64,000 nt of DNA from Marisa cornuarietis (lineage: Eukaryota > Mollusca > Gastropoda > Architaenioglossa > Ampullariidae): NCBI GenBank assembly GCA_004794655.1, contig SMMW01000617.1, positions 14,321,501 to 14,385,500 on the forward strand, written 5' to 3'. Of this stretch, positions 47,501 through 57,600 are shown piece by piece; the first letter of the stretch is position 1, and every line of letters starts with the position of its first letter. A program made the translations under genes and the position numbers. The notes under the pieces were generated by a model. That model did not search any database. It was not told where the DNA came from and saw nothing but the letters and a program-made list of their open reading frames with translations.

Positions 47501-48045
47501 TCAAATCAGTTAACTGTATTGTTTCAAGGGGAAATGACTAAAATGTCTTTTGCTTTGGGGTGACAAGAGTATACATACATTTTTATTTTTCAACCCACAA
47601 AATTAACCACAACTTTAGAAGATAAATCGAATACAAGTTTTTCTTTCTGTTTTTGAAAAAAACGTTGTTTAAAAGTCGCATTCACGTGCACAGGATTAAG
47701 TGACGATTACGTGATAGTTACGTGATGAAGCCGTTTTTACGTTGTCTGCAGGTCAAGCTGCCCTACGTGCCGCGGGAGGTATGTAGCCAGCGCGCGCACG
47801 CGGTCAACGCCAGCTTTACGGAAGGCATGATGTGCGCCGGCTACTCTCGTAGCATGCAAGGCGACGCATGCACGGGCGACAGTGGCGGCCCCTACGTCAT
47901 GGAGTACAACGGCCGCTTCGTGCTCGTCGGCATCGTCTCCTGGGGAGTCGGGTGCGACCGCGAAAACCAGTACGGGTACTACACCCACGTGTCCCGCTAT
48001 TACGACTGGATAACGGAGACGACTGGTGTCACCTCAAGAGGTTAA
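35194..48045 (+). CDS. secreted multidomain serine protease, CUB3-EGF2-Ig2-trypsin, 942 residues
   Basis: Exons: 35194-35299, 36548-36719, 37093-37268, 38651-38757, 39209-39311, 40706-40870, 41475-41666, 42062-42238, 42666-42744, 42908-43076, 43473-43588, 43904-44091, 44642-44775, 45231-45372, 46041-46156, 46621-46821, 47285-47476, 47752-48045. All phases agree; total 943 codons including TAA. Residues 1-~29 are a signal peptide (ALVLVSLLLCVGV). CUB domains lie near 37-151, 155-270 and 277-398, each with the Glu/Asp/Asp calcium-site pattern. EGF1 has Cys 403, 407, 413, 427, 429, 438; EGF2 has Cys 445, 450, 455, 466, 468, 477. Ig domains lie near 487-580 and 585-672. The protease follows cleavage Arg691|ISSG, with His734 (TAAHC), Asp788 (NNDIAL), Ser889 (GDSGGP) and Asp883 in the S1 pocket, predicting trypsin-like specificity. 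The plan resembles C1r/C1s/MASP with Ig in place of CCP domains. The architecture is read from sequence; an innate-immune role is inference. I recognise no named family with this order. Confidence 0.92.
37335..38268 (-). mobile_element. 5'-truncated RTE-like retrotransposon in protease intron 3
   Basis: The minus strand encodes reverse-transcriptase pieces: GVRQGCMLPPTIFLIVIDWI, the catalytic LDFADDISLLSH, FTYLGSIVTKDGGADEDV, RIFHTKVKSVLLYGSETWR and the terminal GRRRVGRPRQTWRRSV. Stops and frameshifts break it (one stop just after LLSHK), so it is dead. Only the C-terminal half remains. It is antisense to the protease and lies between exons 37,093-37,268 and 38,651-38,757. Confidence 0.85.
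39339..39500 (-). repeat. CR1 3'-tail-related repeat beside a splice donor
   Basis: (AAT)n then GGAGCATGTTCTTAGCGCTT, ACATGGACAGCATACGAGGG and GAACAGTACTGACGACGAAT. It begins 28 bases after the end of protease exon 5 (39,311). Confidence 0.7.
39628..39661 (+). repeat. (TC)n-(CA)n microsatellite
   Basis: A (TC)n run at 39,607-39,625 leads into (CA)n, in the intron between protease exons 5 and 6. Confidence 0.9.
39818..40472. mobile_element. inverted-repeat element carrying telomere-like repeats
   Basis: About 655 bases bounded by ATAGGTGGTTTT and its exact inverse AAAACCACCTAT. The interior has two ~90-base direct repeats (both containing CCGAGAAATAATATCCA, near 39,877 and 39,960) and a CCCTAA-rich block at 40,276-40,350. 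It has no credible ORF. It lies in the intron between protease exons 5 and 6. The class is unknown; a non-autonomous DNA transposon is likely. Confidence 0.6.
40276..40350 (+). repeat. interstitial telomere-like (CCCTAA)n block
   Basis: Degenerate CCCTAA/CCATAA hexamers, the metazoan telomere unit on the C-rich strand. It is embedded in the inverted-repeat element and flanked by single-copy protease exons, so it is not a chromosome end. Confidence 0.7.
41665..41741 (+). repeat. (GTGA)n microsatellite starting at the exon 7 splice donor
   Basis: About 19 uninterrupted GAGT units. The first GTGAGT is the exon 7 donor (41,667), so the whole array consists of repeated consensus 5' splice sites. 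Confidence 0.9.
42217..42432 (+). repeat. ~32-base minisatellite made from the end of exon 8 and its donor
   Basis: Six to seven degenerate units. The first is the last 22 bases of exon 8 (CTCATAGCACCAATAGATAC...) plus the first ten of the intron; later ones read CTCATAGTCTAAGTGACTAC and CTCATAGCCTTGCTGAGTAC, each ending ACACATTT. Confidence 0.8.
44071..44275 (+). repeat. 106-base tandem duplication spanning the exon 12 donor
   Basis: Unit 1 (44,071) begins TCAAAGAACCATGCACTCTA in the exon and runs over the donor GTAAGT; unit 2 (44,177) begins TCAAAGAACCATGCACTCTT and carries a decayed donor, TTTGTAAAG. Confidence 0.8.
44504..44559 (+). repeat. (CA)n microsatellite
   Basis: About 28 CA units in the protease intron between exons 12 and 13, ~80 bases before the exon 13 acceptor. 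Confidence 0.95.
46117..46329 (+). repeat. ~50-base tandem repeat (4 units) spanning the exon 15 donor
   Basis: Units start at about 46,117, 46,171, 46,221 and 46,267 with ATCTGCTCCATGGCATGTTA; the first lies in exon 15 and encodes part of the protease N-terminus. Unit 2 keeps a perfect copy of the donor, CAATGTAAGTACTTCTTG. Confidence 0.88.
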
Positions 48046-48329
48046 CTGCGACCGGGTTTCCACCCCGCGCCCTACTCAGAATCCCCCACCCTCTCCACCA
48101 TCACTATCACCAAAAAAAAAAAAAAAAAAATCATGCTTTAGGGATGTTTAGACTGACATCAGGACATAGCCCACTGTTTACATAAAGAACACTTTGTAAC
48201 AATTCAAACTGAGTATCCTTTAATTTTCTCAAGCAATTACTGTATGGATGTGGCATGTTTGCTGAGGTTAAAATAGGCCGCCATGACCCAGCCTCCGTTA
48301 CCGATTCAACAAAAAACATGATCACCAAC

Positions 48330-49932
48330 CAACCATCCGAAAGGCGACTATACTTTTCCTAAGATCATAGAGAAAATAGTTTTGACACAGCTCTGGGCAT
48401 ACTTACAAGAGCACCATCTTATCCCACAAGCTCAGTCGGCATATAGACCTTTCCACAGCACCGAGACCACTCTTATTAAAGTAACAACAGACATATTATC
48501 TGCTCTTGACAGTGGTGATGTCTCTCCATTAACCCTACTGGACCTGTCTGCTGCATTTGACACTATAGACCACTCTCTGCTTCTTCACAGACTCCACACC
48601 CTCTACGGGATTTCTGGACCTGTCCTCTCATGGTTCAACTCCTATCTCACTGATAGGACCTCAGACTGTGGTAGTTGATGGTCAGATATCTCGCCCTGCT
48701 TCACTTTTCTGTGGTGTTCCCCAAGGCTCAGTACTTGGCCCAGTTCTGTTCATCCTGTATACTAAGCCACTTTCATCATGCATCCGGTCTCACCAGGTTT
48801 CTCATCAGTCCTATGCTGATGACACGCAGCTTTACTGTTCCACTCCGCCGGCTGAGTCTCACTCTGCTATTAGCTCTCTAGAAGCTTGTATCAGCGATGT
48901 CAAGGGCTGGATGGTAAAAAACAAGCTTAAACTAAATGATGATAAAACGGAAGCCCTCTTGTGCCATAGAAGAAGACATCAACCTTCACTCGTCAGTCTG
49001 CCCAATCACATCAAGGTGGGCGACAGCAACATCACCTTCACGTCATCCGTTAGGAATCTGGGATTTATTGTCACTGATGACATGACACTCGATAGACATG
49101 TAGCAGCTGTCTGTCGGTCTGCCTATTATGAGCTCCGTAAGATCAGTGCCATCCGTCACTTTCTCTCTACACGCGCTACCAACACTCTTGTTTGTGTGTT
49201 TGTTCTTTCTCGACTTGACTACTGCAACTCCTTGCTGGCAGGCTGCCCTGACTACCTCATTCAGAAACTCCAGAGAGTACAGAACTCCGCAGCACGTCTG
49301 GTGCTTAGAGCAAGGAAACGGGACCATGTCACTCCTCTCCTTCGTTTTCTACACTGGCTACCCATCCGTTCTCGCATTCAGTACAAACTGTCTGTGCTGT
49401 GTTTTAATTTCTTTGCTGGCTCCTGTCCTGACTATTTCTCTGAACTTCTCATCCCTTACTCTCCATCCAGACAACTCCGCTCTTCGTCTGACGACCGTAC
49501 TCTGACTGTTCCTGTCACCAGAACAACAACATATGGTCACAGGACTTTTGGTTACTGTGCTGCAAAACAATGGAACTCTCTTCCTTTCCATATCCGCCAC
49601 CTTCCTACAACTGAATCTTTCAAATCTGCACTGAAAACGCACCTCTTCCTTGAGCATTACTCCTAACACAGTCCACACAATGCTCGTCCTTCTTACCCTC
49701 CCCCCTTCCCTCTTGCTACTTTACCCATCTTTCTCGCAGAATCACTATATTTCTCTGTTCCTGTTACTTGATGCCTTTTGTTTTCTGTTTCGTCAGTACT
49801 GTCGTTTTCTTTTGTCCCTTTGTTCTGTGTCTACTTAGTCCACGTCTCTTCCTCGTTTTAAGCGCTAAGAGCATGCTCTCTATGAGTGTGAATATGCGCT
49901 ATAAAAATCTTCACTATTATTATTATTACAAG
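48330..49932 (+). mobile_element. 5'-truncated CR1-like retrotransposon, nearly intact frame
   Basis: Two overlapping frames (48,382-48,678 and 48,668-49,666) form one reverse transcriptase with a single frameshift near 48,665: AQSAYRPFHSTETTLIK, LDLSAAFDTIDH, CGVPQGSVLGPVLFILYT, catalytic SYADDTQLY, NKLKLNDDKTEALL, SRLDYCNSLLAGCPDYL, LQRVQNSAARLVLR, LHWLPIRSRIQYKL and stop at 49,664. The endonuclease is missing. The 3' UTR ends in (ATT)n at 49,915-49,927. The intact YADD and single lesion suggest recent insertion. It begins under 300 bases after the protease stop codon and may be part of that gene's 3' UTR. Confidence 0.9.
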
Positions 49933-51350
49933 TTTCTGTCTTGTGCAGACCGTCTTTTGGTTTGTCCTTTTATCAAATTGCAGTACTTTAAATAAAGTAA
50001 CTGGCGACTAATTCAGTCGAACCTGCTGTAGTATAAGGTGTAAGCGGAATGGTTTCGAATGTGAAGGTTTTGATTTTATCGGATACTTATCCTTTTTATT
50101 TTATTACTTTTTCTTGTTATAGAGATAGTGTGTATGTGTGTGTGTAATTTTTTTAACTTTGTAACTCGACCATTAGCGTCCATTAGACACTAGTATTTAG
50201 ATTAGGGCTAGGGGGTAGGGTTGGGGTGGGTTGTTTTTTTTTTTGTCTAGCAGAATGATCGAGCATGGAAAGCGCTCTGTTAAGGTCGGTAGTCTGCAGC
50301 CAGATTGGGTTGTTCACGCAGGTGTAGAACAGGAGTGGAAACAGTCCTTGTGAGGGAAAATATAGTCACATCGGGAGGCAGTAGCCCCAAAGTACAGTGC
50401 TTGTTGTCAAGGACTCTACAGTGGGTTCACATCTCAATTCTCCTGGCCTAACATACATGGGACTGCCAAACGCCGGATGCTCTCTTTCCCAACTTCCCCT
50501 CTGCATAACGTTAAGAGATATTTTTTTACCGTGCCAGCAACAATAAATGGTACACAAAAAAAACAGCGTTTAGATTATGCCGATCCAAAATAAAATGTTT
50601 CCATCGATCAGTGATTCTTGCTTGTGTGTTGAACCTTGACATCTAAAAATGAATAACTGCAAACTCTCAATTTCAAGAAAAGTACAATTTTTCCTTTAGA
50701 TTCTTCAGGGACAGCAGAAAAGTAACAGGAAAAAATATACCGTGCATGATAATACTCAAACCAGCACTAACCAGTAAGCTACACTGTCTATATCAAAAAC
50801 TACTTTATGAAAATTGATGGACAGATTTAAGGATGTTCTGTTATACTTTGACTTTTTTTTTTATAGTAAAGTACCTAAATCACAAGCATCTTGCTCATCA
50901 AAAGGGTTTAGCTTGAATAATGAAATACAGAAATATAAAACAGGTCGATTGATGTTTGTTATAGGTCTTCCATCGGTTGACTGATCTACATCATGGTCTT
51001 GCTCCAAGACAAATATTAGCTGGTATAAAAAAAAACAGAAATATATCCCCGTATTTACAAGTAAATTTTATATTACTTATAATATTTTATATTATTTTAA
51101 TGACATTCATTGTAATATTTATACATGTTTTTACAAATAAAAATTTAATTTTTTTATTTTTATATACAAAAGCTATACCTCCTGCCAAAATCAAAATTGA
51201 GAGAGAGTTGATGGAAAGAGGCAGAGGTGAAAAAAAGCAACATTTAAATAACAATGGATGAAAACTGACAACTGCTGAAGGTGAAGACTACACTATAAAG
51301 AGTAATTTGGACATTTCAGCATAGAGCTGGCTAAAGTGAACTATGATTCA
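49933..51350. other. intergenic region between convergent protease and FBH1
   Basis: AT-rich, with a telomere-like G-rich tract near 50,200 and an AATAAA at ~49,990 that could end a protease transcript reading through the CR1 copy. No coding sequence recognised. Confidence 0.5.
50195..50235 (+). repeat. short TTAGGG-like tract
   Basis: Reads GATTAGGGCTAGGGGGTAGG and on, a degenerate G-strand telomere-like tract in the region between the protease/CR1 and FBH1. It is short and could be chance. Confidence 0.4.
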
Positions 51351-51356
51351 TTTATT
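51351..51356 (-). terminator. candidate polyadenylation signal of FBH1
   Basis: TTTATT on the plus strand is AATAAA on the minus strand, about 310 bases after the FBH1 stop. Other AATAAA-like hexamers occur near 51,140, so the exact 3' end is uncertain. Confidence 0.4.
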
Positions 51357-51664
51357 TTGTTGACCCATGACCTCCCCCCCCCCAAAAAAAAAATCCTGCT
51401 AATATACTATATTTTGAAACGAGCAAAATTTTTCATGCATAAATGTTTAAAATTTAATTGTGGAAGGTGTTTTATACACAATCTATTTTGCAAAAAAAAA
51501 AGATGCCCTGACCTACAATCATCACAACAATTTTCTACAAATGCATTCATATGTAACATCACAGCCCATCTTTCCTATCTCTGCACTGTCCTTGTGTGTT
51601 CCAGCCAGATAAGAAAGGTGCAGTTTTAAAAAATGTCAGTACACACATCATGGCGATATAATTT

Positions 51665-54600
51665 TCAGCAGCACTTATCAGACTGCTCTGGATTGCCTTC
51701 CACCAATAAGATATCTTTTCCTATCTTACAGCCCAGTAAGTGGACAAATTCACTTTCATTATCCAAGAGCCACTGAGGGGAGTATACTCCTTCAGTCAAC
51801 ACAGTTTTATTACCCTGTGAGAAGAACAAAAAAAACTGCAGTTACTTGAAAATAAACTACCCTCATTCCATAAACTTTATTTCTTAATAGCAAATAATAA
51901 TAATAATAATAAATTTATAGAAGTATAGTTTTAAATAAATTTAGCAGTAAGAAATACTGTGAATGTGCAATGAAAAAATAGACAAGAATATTCCAAGTAA
52001 ACTTATAATCTAAATTTTTTTGAAAAAGATCTTAGTTCCAGTGGTGCTTTTACAACATTAATATGAGCCTGTCAACAACTTTAATAAGATCGTATTTACC
52101 AGAACAATCAATCAATAAATAAAAAAGTGCTGCACTTCTGCACATATTCACCAAAGTAGATTTAGTCCTGTAAAGTGTCAGAGTTTTAGGTTCAAACCCT
52201 TCTCCTGTCTCCAAGCAAGTGAAACTTACACCAAGCTTCGTAAGTTTATCAGAAAGTATGGGCCATGCAAAGCCACCCTGTAAGTAAAAAAAAAAAAACC
52301 ACCTGTGTATAAGATCACTTTTATGTACATACATATGTGCATATAAACATTCACTGAGTCTCTCCAAGTCCCTTCTCCATTTTTTTTCTCCCAGCGAATT
52401 ATTTTCTTTGTTCAGATCTGTTTCACCTACTGCAAACACTTTCACACCTGTAGGTGCCCAAATGTTTATGTTAATGTTCAGGTTCTTATGTTCAAAGTCC
52501 AAAGAGGTGACAAATACAAGGCCTACCAACTCCTTAACTCACCAGAGAGTGCCTCTTCAGCACAGGTCTTTTCGCCCCTCTAGATGCATGAATTTTTATC
52601 ATTTAAAAAAAAATTGTAAAAAAATATAATGATGTAAGGTATAACTGTAATTTTTGTTTTTCTTCAAAGATAAATGTAAGTAAAATTCTAATTTTCACAA
52701 CTGAATTTGCTTAAACTTTTTTTCACAACTAGATATTCAGAAAGGTAAGTAAATGGGATAAAAAAAAACAATTCAGTCACTGAAGGCTCCAATGCCCACT
52801 TTCTCACAGAAGGCACTGCTGTATTCAACCAATGGACTGAATATTGCACAGACCTGTAAAGCTTCCAGCTAAAGACAGACACTAACATGCTTTAAAACAA
52901 CCCGACTACAATCATCAAACCTGCAGATCTGCTAGTCCTATGGGAAAAAGTTGAAAGAGTGGGATGCAGTCTGAAGGGACGAAAGTTACCTGACGTTGAC
53001 AACATTTCAGCTGAGTTAATCAAGTAGTAGCGCAAGGAAGAAATAACAAAGCCCTCAATGCTCTGTGCCAAAGAGTCTGGAAATGCAAAGAACGGCCAAA
53101 AGAATCGCTAGTCGTAACTCTTCCAAAGAAAGGTAACAGCAAACAGTACCAAAGCTGCAGAACAATAAGCCTAATCAGCAAACCAAGTAAAGTGAACTAG
53201 TGAACTAGTCTGGTTCAGTCGTGTAACTTGGCACGATACTTAGTTGAAGACTGTCCTCCAAGGAACCTTGGAAGGAGGTCGACGGTACAGTGGAAAGAGG
53301 GAGAAATGGCTCACAAATACGAAGAAGTGGACTGCAGGACCTGCTCACCATTGCTCAAGACAAGCCTGAGTTAAAGGCCTTGTCAGCCGACACATCTATC
53401 CAAGTGTGTAAAGGCTTGTCAGGCTTATTTGTTCTTTGCGATGTTCTTTGTGGATAGGACCTATTTTGCACTTCGTTGTCTAGTTTGTTTGATTTTACTC
53501 ATGATTATTTAATTGCATCACTAGCTGACATCACGTTCTTTGTGCTGGAAGTCTTTTGGTGTGCAGTAGTGTTGGGTTTTGACAAAACTATTGTGTTTCA
53601 CAAGTAAAAAAAAAAAATAAAGGAAATTTTCTTCATGTTAAAAAAACATCTTGGCTGCACGTTGTACTTCTGAGTGCGCCATGCTGTGCATGCCGCCACA
53701 TTAAGCTTCCCTTAACAAATGGTACCAGTCAAGGAATGAATGAATAAATGAATGAATGAATGGTGTATCAAGACTAAAATGTCTCAAAGCAAAAAGTAAT
53801 AAAAGTGAGTAACAGTTATGAAGTGAGAATAAATGGAAATAAAACTTACCCCACAATAGGTGAAAAGAGTATAGAGCAAATTTGACAAAATCAGTGCATG
53901 CTTTGCCCGAGTCACAGCCACGTACAGCAAGTTTACTTCCTCAATAGGCAGTCTCAGGGATGGACTTCTTGTCCCTGTAAACAATCAGCAAATATTGTCA
54001 TTTTTACAAATAGCATTTTCTTTAAAAACCATTTCTTCTCCTTCTTTTTGTGCTATTTGATCCAAAATATATGCATTGTGGGTTTTTTTAAAACCCTGTT
54101 GTTTAATCAAAACAGTATGAGAAACAAGGGACAGTAACAGCACCAACAGCCAGCGTTCTGATTATAGCAGGTCACATCACCTATTAAGTGTGGTCAAAGC
54201 ATTTAAGATATCGTCAGTCTGCATATATACGCTCTCTCTCTCTTGATGTCTGACCCTCCTGCACGTTCTAGTATTCTAGCACTCAGTAAGAATTTCCAAC
54301 TATCTTCTCTATGCTTTTATGGTTTAAAATCAGGAATATGCAATGGATACAGTTGTAGTTCCGTATTTATCCCACACTTTAGCAATCTGAATCAGGCACC
54401 TTAGCAATCTGAATCATAAGGAACCCTAAAATTTGTGTGCTAACATCATCAACTTAGAAAGACTCATACAATGCAAATCTCAGCTAGCAGAGAGAAAACT
54501 GATTATGCTGACATATAAATTTGTGTGCTGACTTACACTCTATGTCGGCCCTTGATTCAATGAAGTCATCAGTAATTTTCACAGTTGAAAACTCTAGTCC

Positions 54601-57600
54601 TTTAGCCTTGTGAACTGTGCTCAGCACTACATCTGCAATCAGAAATAAATGTTTTCTTGTACAAACTGTTACTGACAAAGGCAAAACAGTACATTCATGC
54701 ACTTCTGTGAATACATGCACTACACACAAAAAAAATCTAATTATGAGTTCAACAATGGCAATCTGGATCGTTGGAGACACATGCTTGGAATGAAGTAAAT
54801 ACGTTTCTAAAAACATGTAAATGTGAATCTGACATAAGACATTCATGAATTTAATAAAATAAAATAAAAAGGCACACTTATTTATATGTTTCTACATACC
54901 TCATATATATATAAATGCACATACATTTGCACCGACACAAACATGCCTGTGGATTCACGCACACATGCATAGACAGTTGTGCTGGACTGCTCAATCTGGA
55001 GAAGAACTTTAAATGTTATTGGCATCAAATCACCAGAACATTCAAAAGAAGAAAATAAAAGTGAATTTGCAATTGTGTACCTGCTTGTGTGAGGTCTCTG
55101 AGAGTCTTCTCCCTTATTTTTGACATGCAAGTGGGCAAAATTTGGTCATAAGTTTTAACAATCCGGATCTTGCCAAGCAGCTCATTATCGGTGGTCTTCT
55201 GGGCATATTTCTCAAGCTCGGCCATATTCTGGAAACGAACTATGAACTTGCTTTTTATGTCTCTCTGTCCTGCAAACAATTGCAAATGAGAGAAAGAAAC
55301 CATTGCTGAACTGCAAATATGTGTCACAAGCATATAAGGCAGTTTGCCAAGAAGAATGTTTTACATTATCCACTTAAAAAAAAAAATTCAACATTCTTTA
55401 TGTGTGTTTACTTTAAAAGTTAACAATGTTCTTTCTCTACTTGTCGACTTTTTTAACTGTGGACAAACTTCAAAGGGCTCAGATTTACGCCACTCATACT
55501 GTCTTCCATATGTGCAAAGCGGACCATGCTTCAATCCTCCTCTGTGAGCTTCCCTGGCTGACCGTCCAAGACTGCACTGATTACAAGGTCACCACACTTG
55601 TACCGTTATCTTCACGGCTTTATCCCAGCATAACTGTCTGAGCTACCGACACCTTACCACAAAAGTCTGTCTTTTCAGTCTGCTTGTGTTGCCCTCCTCT
55701 CTGTTTCACACATCACGCAATAGAAATTCGCCAGTAACTTCTTCTCCTTCTCTGGTCTCACCATTAGGAATTCTGAACTTTACTGTGTATGAATGAATGT
55801 AGCTCCTATGTAAGCCTGAAGCATGAATGTATGTGAGTCAATCTGGTGCAGTGGATATGAATATGTTGTGATATTGTTTTGCTTTCACATAGAGCTGCTA
55901 TTAATCACCCTCTGAGATAAAAGTCTTTAAAATTAAAGACTCCCTCTTTAATAAATCTTTCAAAACCAAGCAGGCTCCTCAGCTTTATCCATCTGCTTCA
56001 TTTATGTCTGCCACGGTGTCGTCTGTTGCAACTTGCGTTTCGTTATTTTATCTTTTACTGTCCATTCATTTGTAGTCTTTCAGGCACAATGCCTTGAGCT
56101 CACTTCCACATGGGTAAAAACATCTTCTACAAAGTCAGTTATTATTACAATACATCATTCACTGACACAGACACACAGTGCTGATAAATATTGCTACCTT
56201 CAGGCTGATGCAGCAGGTTGTAGATGTCTTTCAGCATAGGGAAGTCAAGCCCTTCCAAACCCTACAAACAATGAAGGAATAATATGACCGTTCACCTCTT
56301 GTTCTCTATCACATTTTTAATGGGTGACCAGCAAACAGGATCAATGTATAAATTCGACTTCCGTACAGTAACTGCTTAAGACAGTGTAAAGTGATTGTAA
56401 GGGAGCATTGTATTGTAATGTGCCTATCATTGTGTCATTGGCATATATATTGTAAGGGAGAGTGATGTCCCTTCGCCTTACAGGCTAGAGGGGAACAGAT
56501 CTCCATTTCGTTTCGTCTACTGTGAAATCTGTGCTTCTGCTAAGCCTTTTGCTATCTTCTGGATTATTCTTCTATGCCTGCATCATGTAACTTCTTTTTT
56601 ATGGACTACTTCAAATGGTTGCCTATTGGTCTCAACTGCCACATCTGCGCCAGCTTGCCACTTTTGTACCTATGTGTCAGCATCATAATTTAACTCTCTG
56701 ATAACTTTTCTGCTATTACATCATGAATTTTTACCACTCTTGATGCAACTGTTATGCCACTTATCATTGTGAAAGTCTGAATCAACAGCTATGTTCTGTG
56801 CAGCCTCATGTCTCTGTCACCATTGAAACATGTGTTACCACTTGTAGTCTTGGGAGATGTACCGATCTCTGGTGTCGAGATTGTGCATGCTATGACTGGT
56901 CCATATTTTCTGCTGGGTTTCTCAAGTCAGATATCTGAACAGACCTCTTCTCAAGTTCATCTTTTCCCGCTCGCAGTCTATCATTCCTTTCCTATGTCGA
57001 ACCCTGGCATGCTTCATGCACAGATTTTTCTTTTATGTCTGTTGTTGTCTCTAGCTGGTTTCTTGCTGATATGTTTTGGTCTGTGTATTCAATAGGTGTG
57101 TTATATACATTTTGTATCAGTTGAATGTGTGCTTTCTGTGTTTGTATTCAGAAAATGTTTGTAAAGCTAATTGAGTGTACAGTACAGTAGAGGAATGCGC
57201 TATATAAATCTACAGCATTATTATTATTAATGCAGGCATAATCGTTACCAAAGACACAGCTGACAATCTGCACTCATGTCTGATAGGTGACAGTTCATCT
57301 TCACAAACACGACTTACTGACAATGATGACAACACTGGTACATAGATACGCTCTACTGCATTTGCAAATTATGGGAATATTACACAGGGATGTTGTAAGA
57401 TTTTCTAAGTTACAGATGTGCACCGTGCAACAACCTCTTCAGGAATTTGTATTGAGAAAATGGGCCAAAGAAAGCTATGATCTGGCAACAAAAGTTCTAT
57501 CTTGGAGTACTTATCTGGGGCTGTAGTTATGAAGTGAGATTAAATTGTTACCCTAGGGCAAGTCGGGGAACTTAAAGAGAAGCCTCTTATTTCCGCCCAG

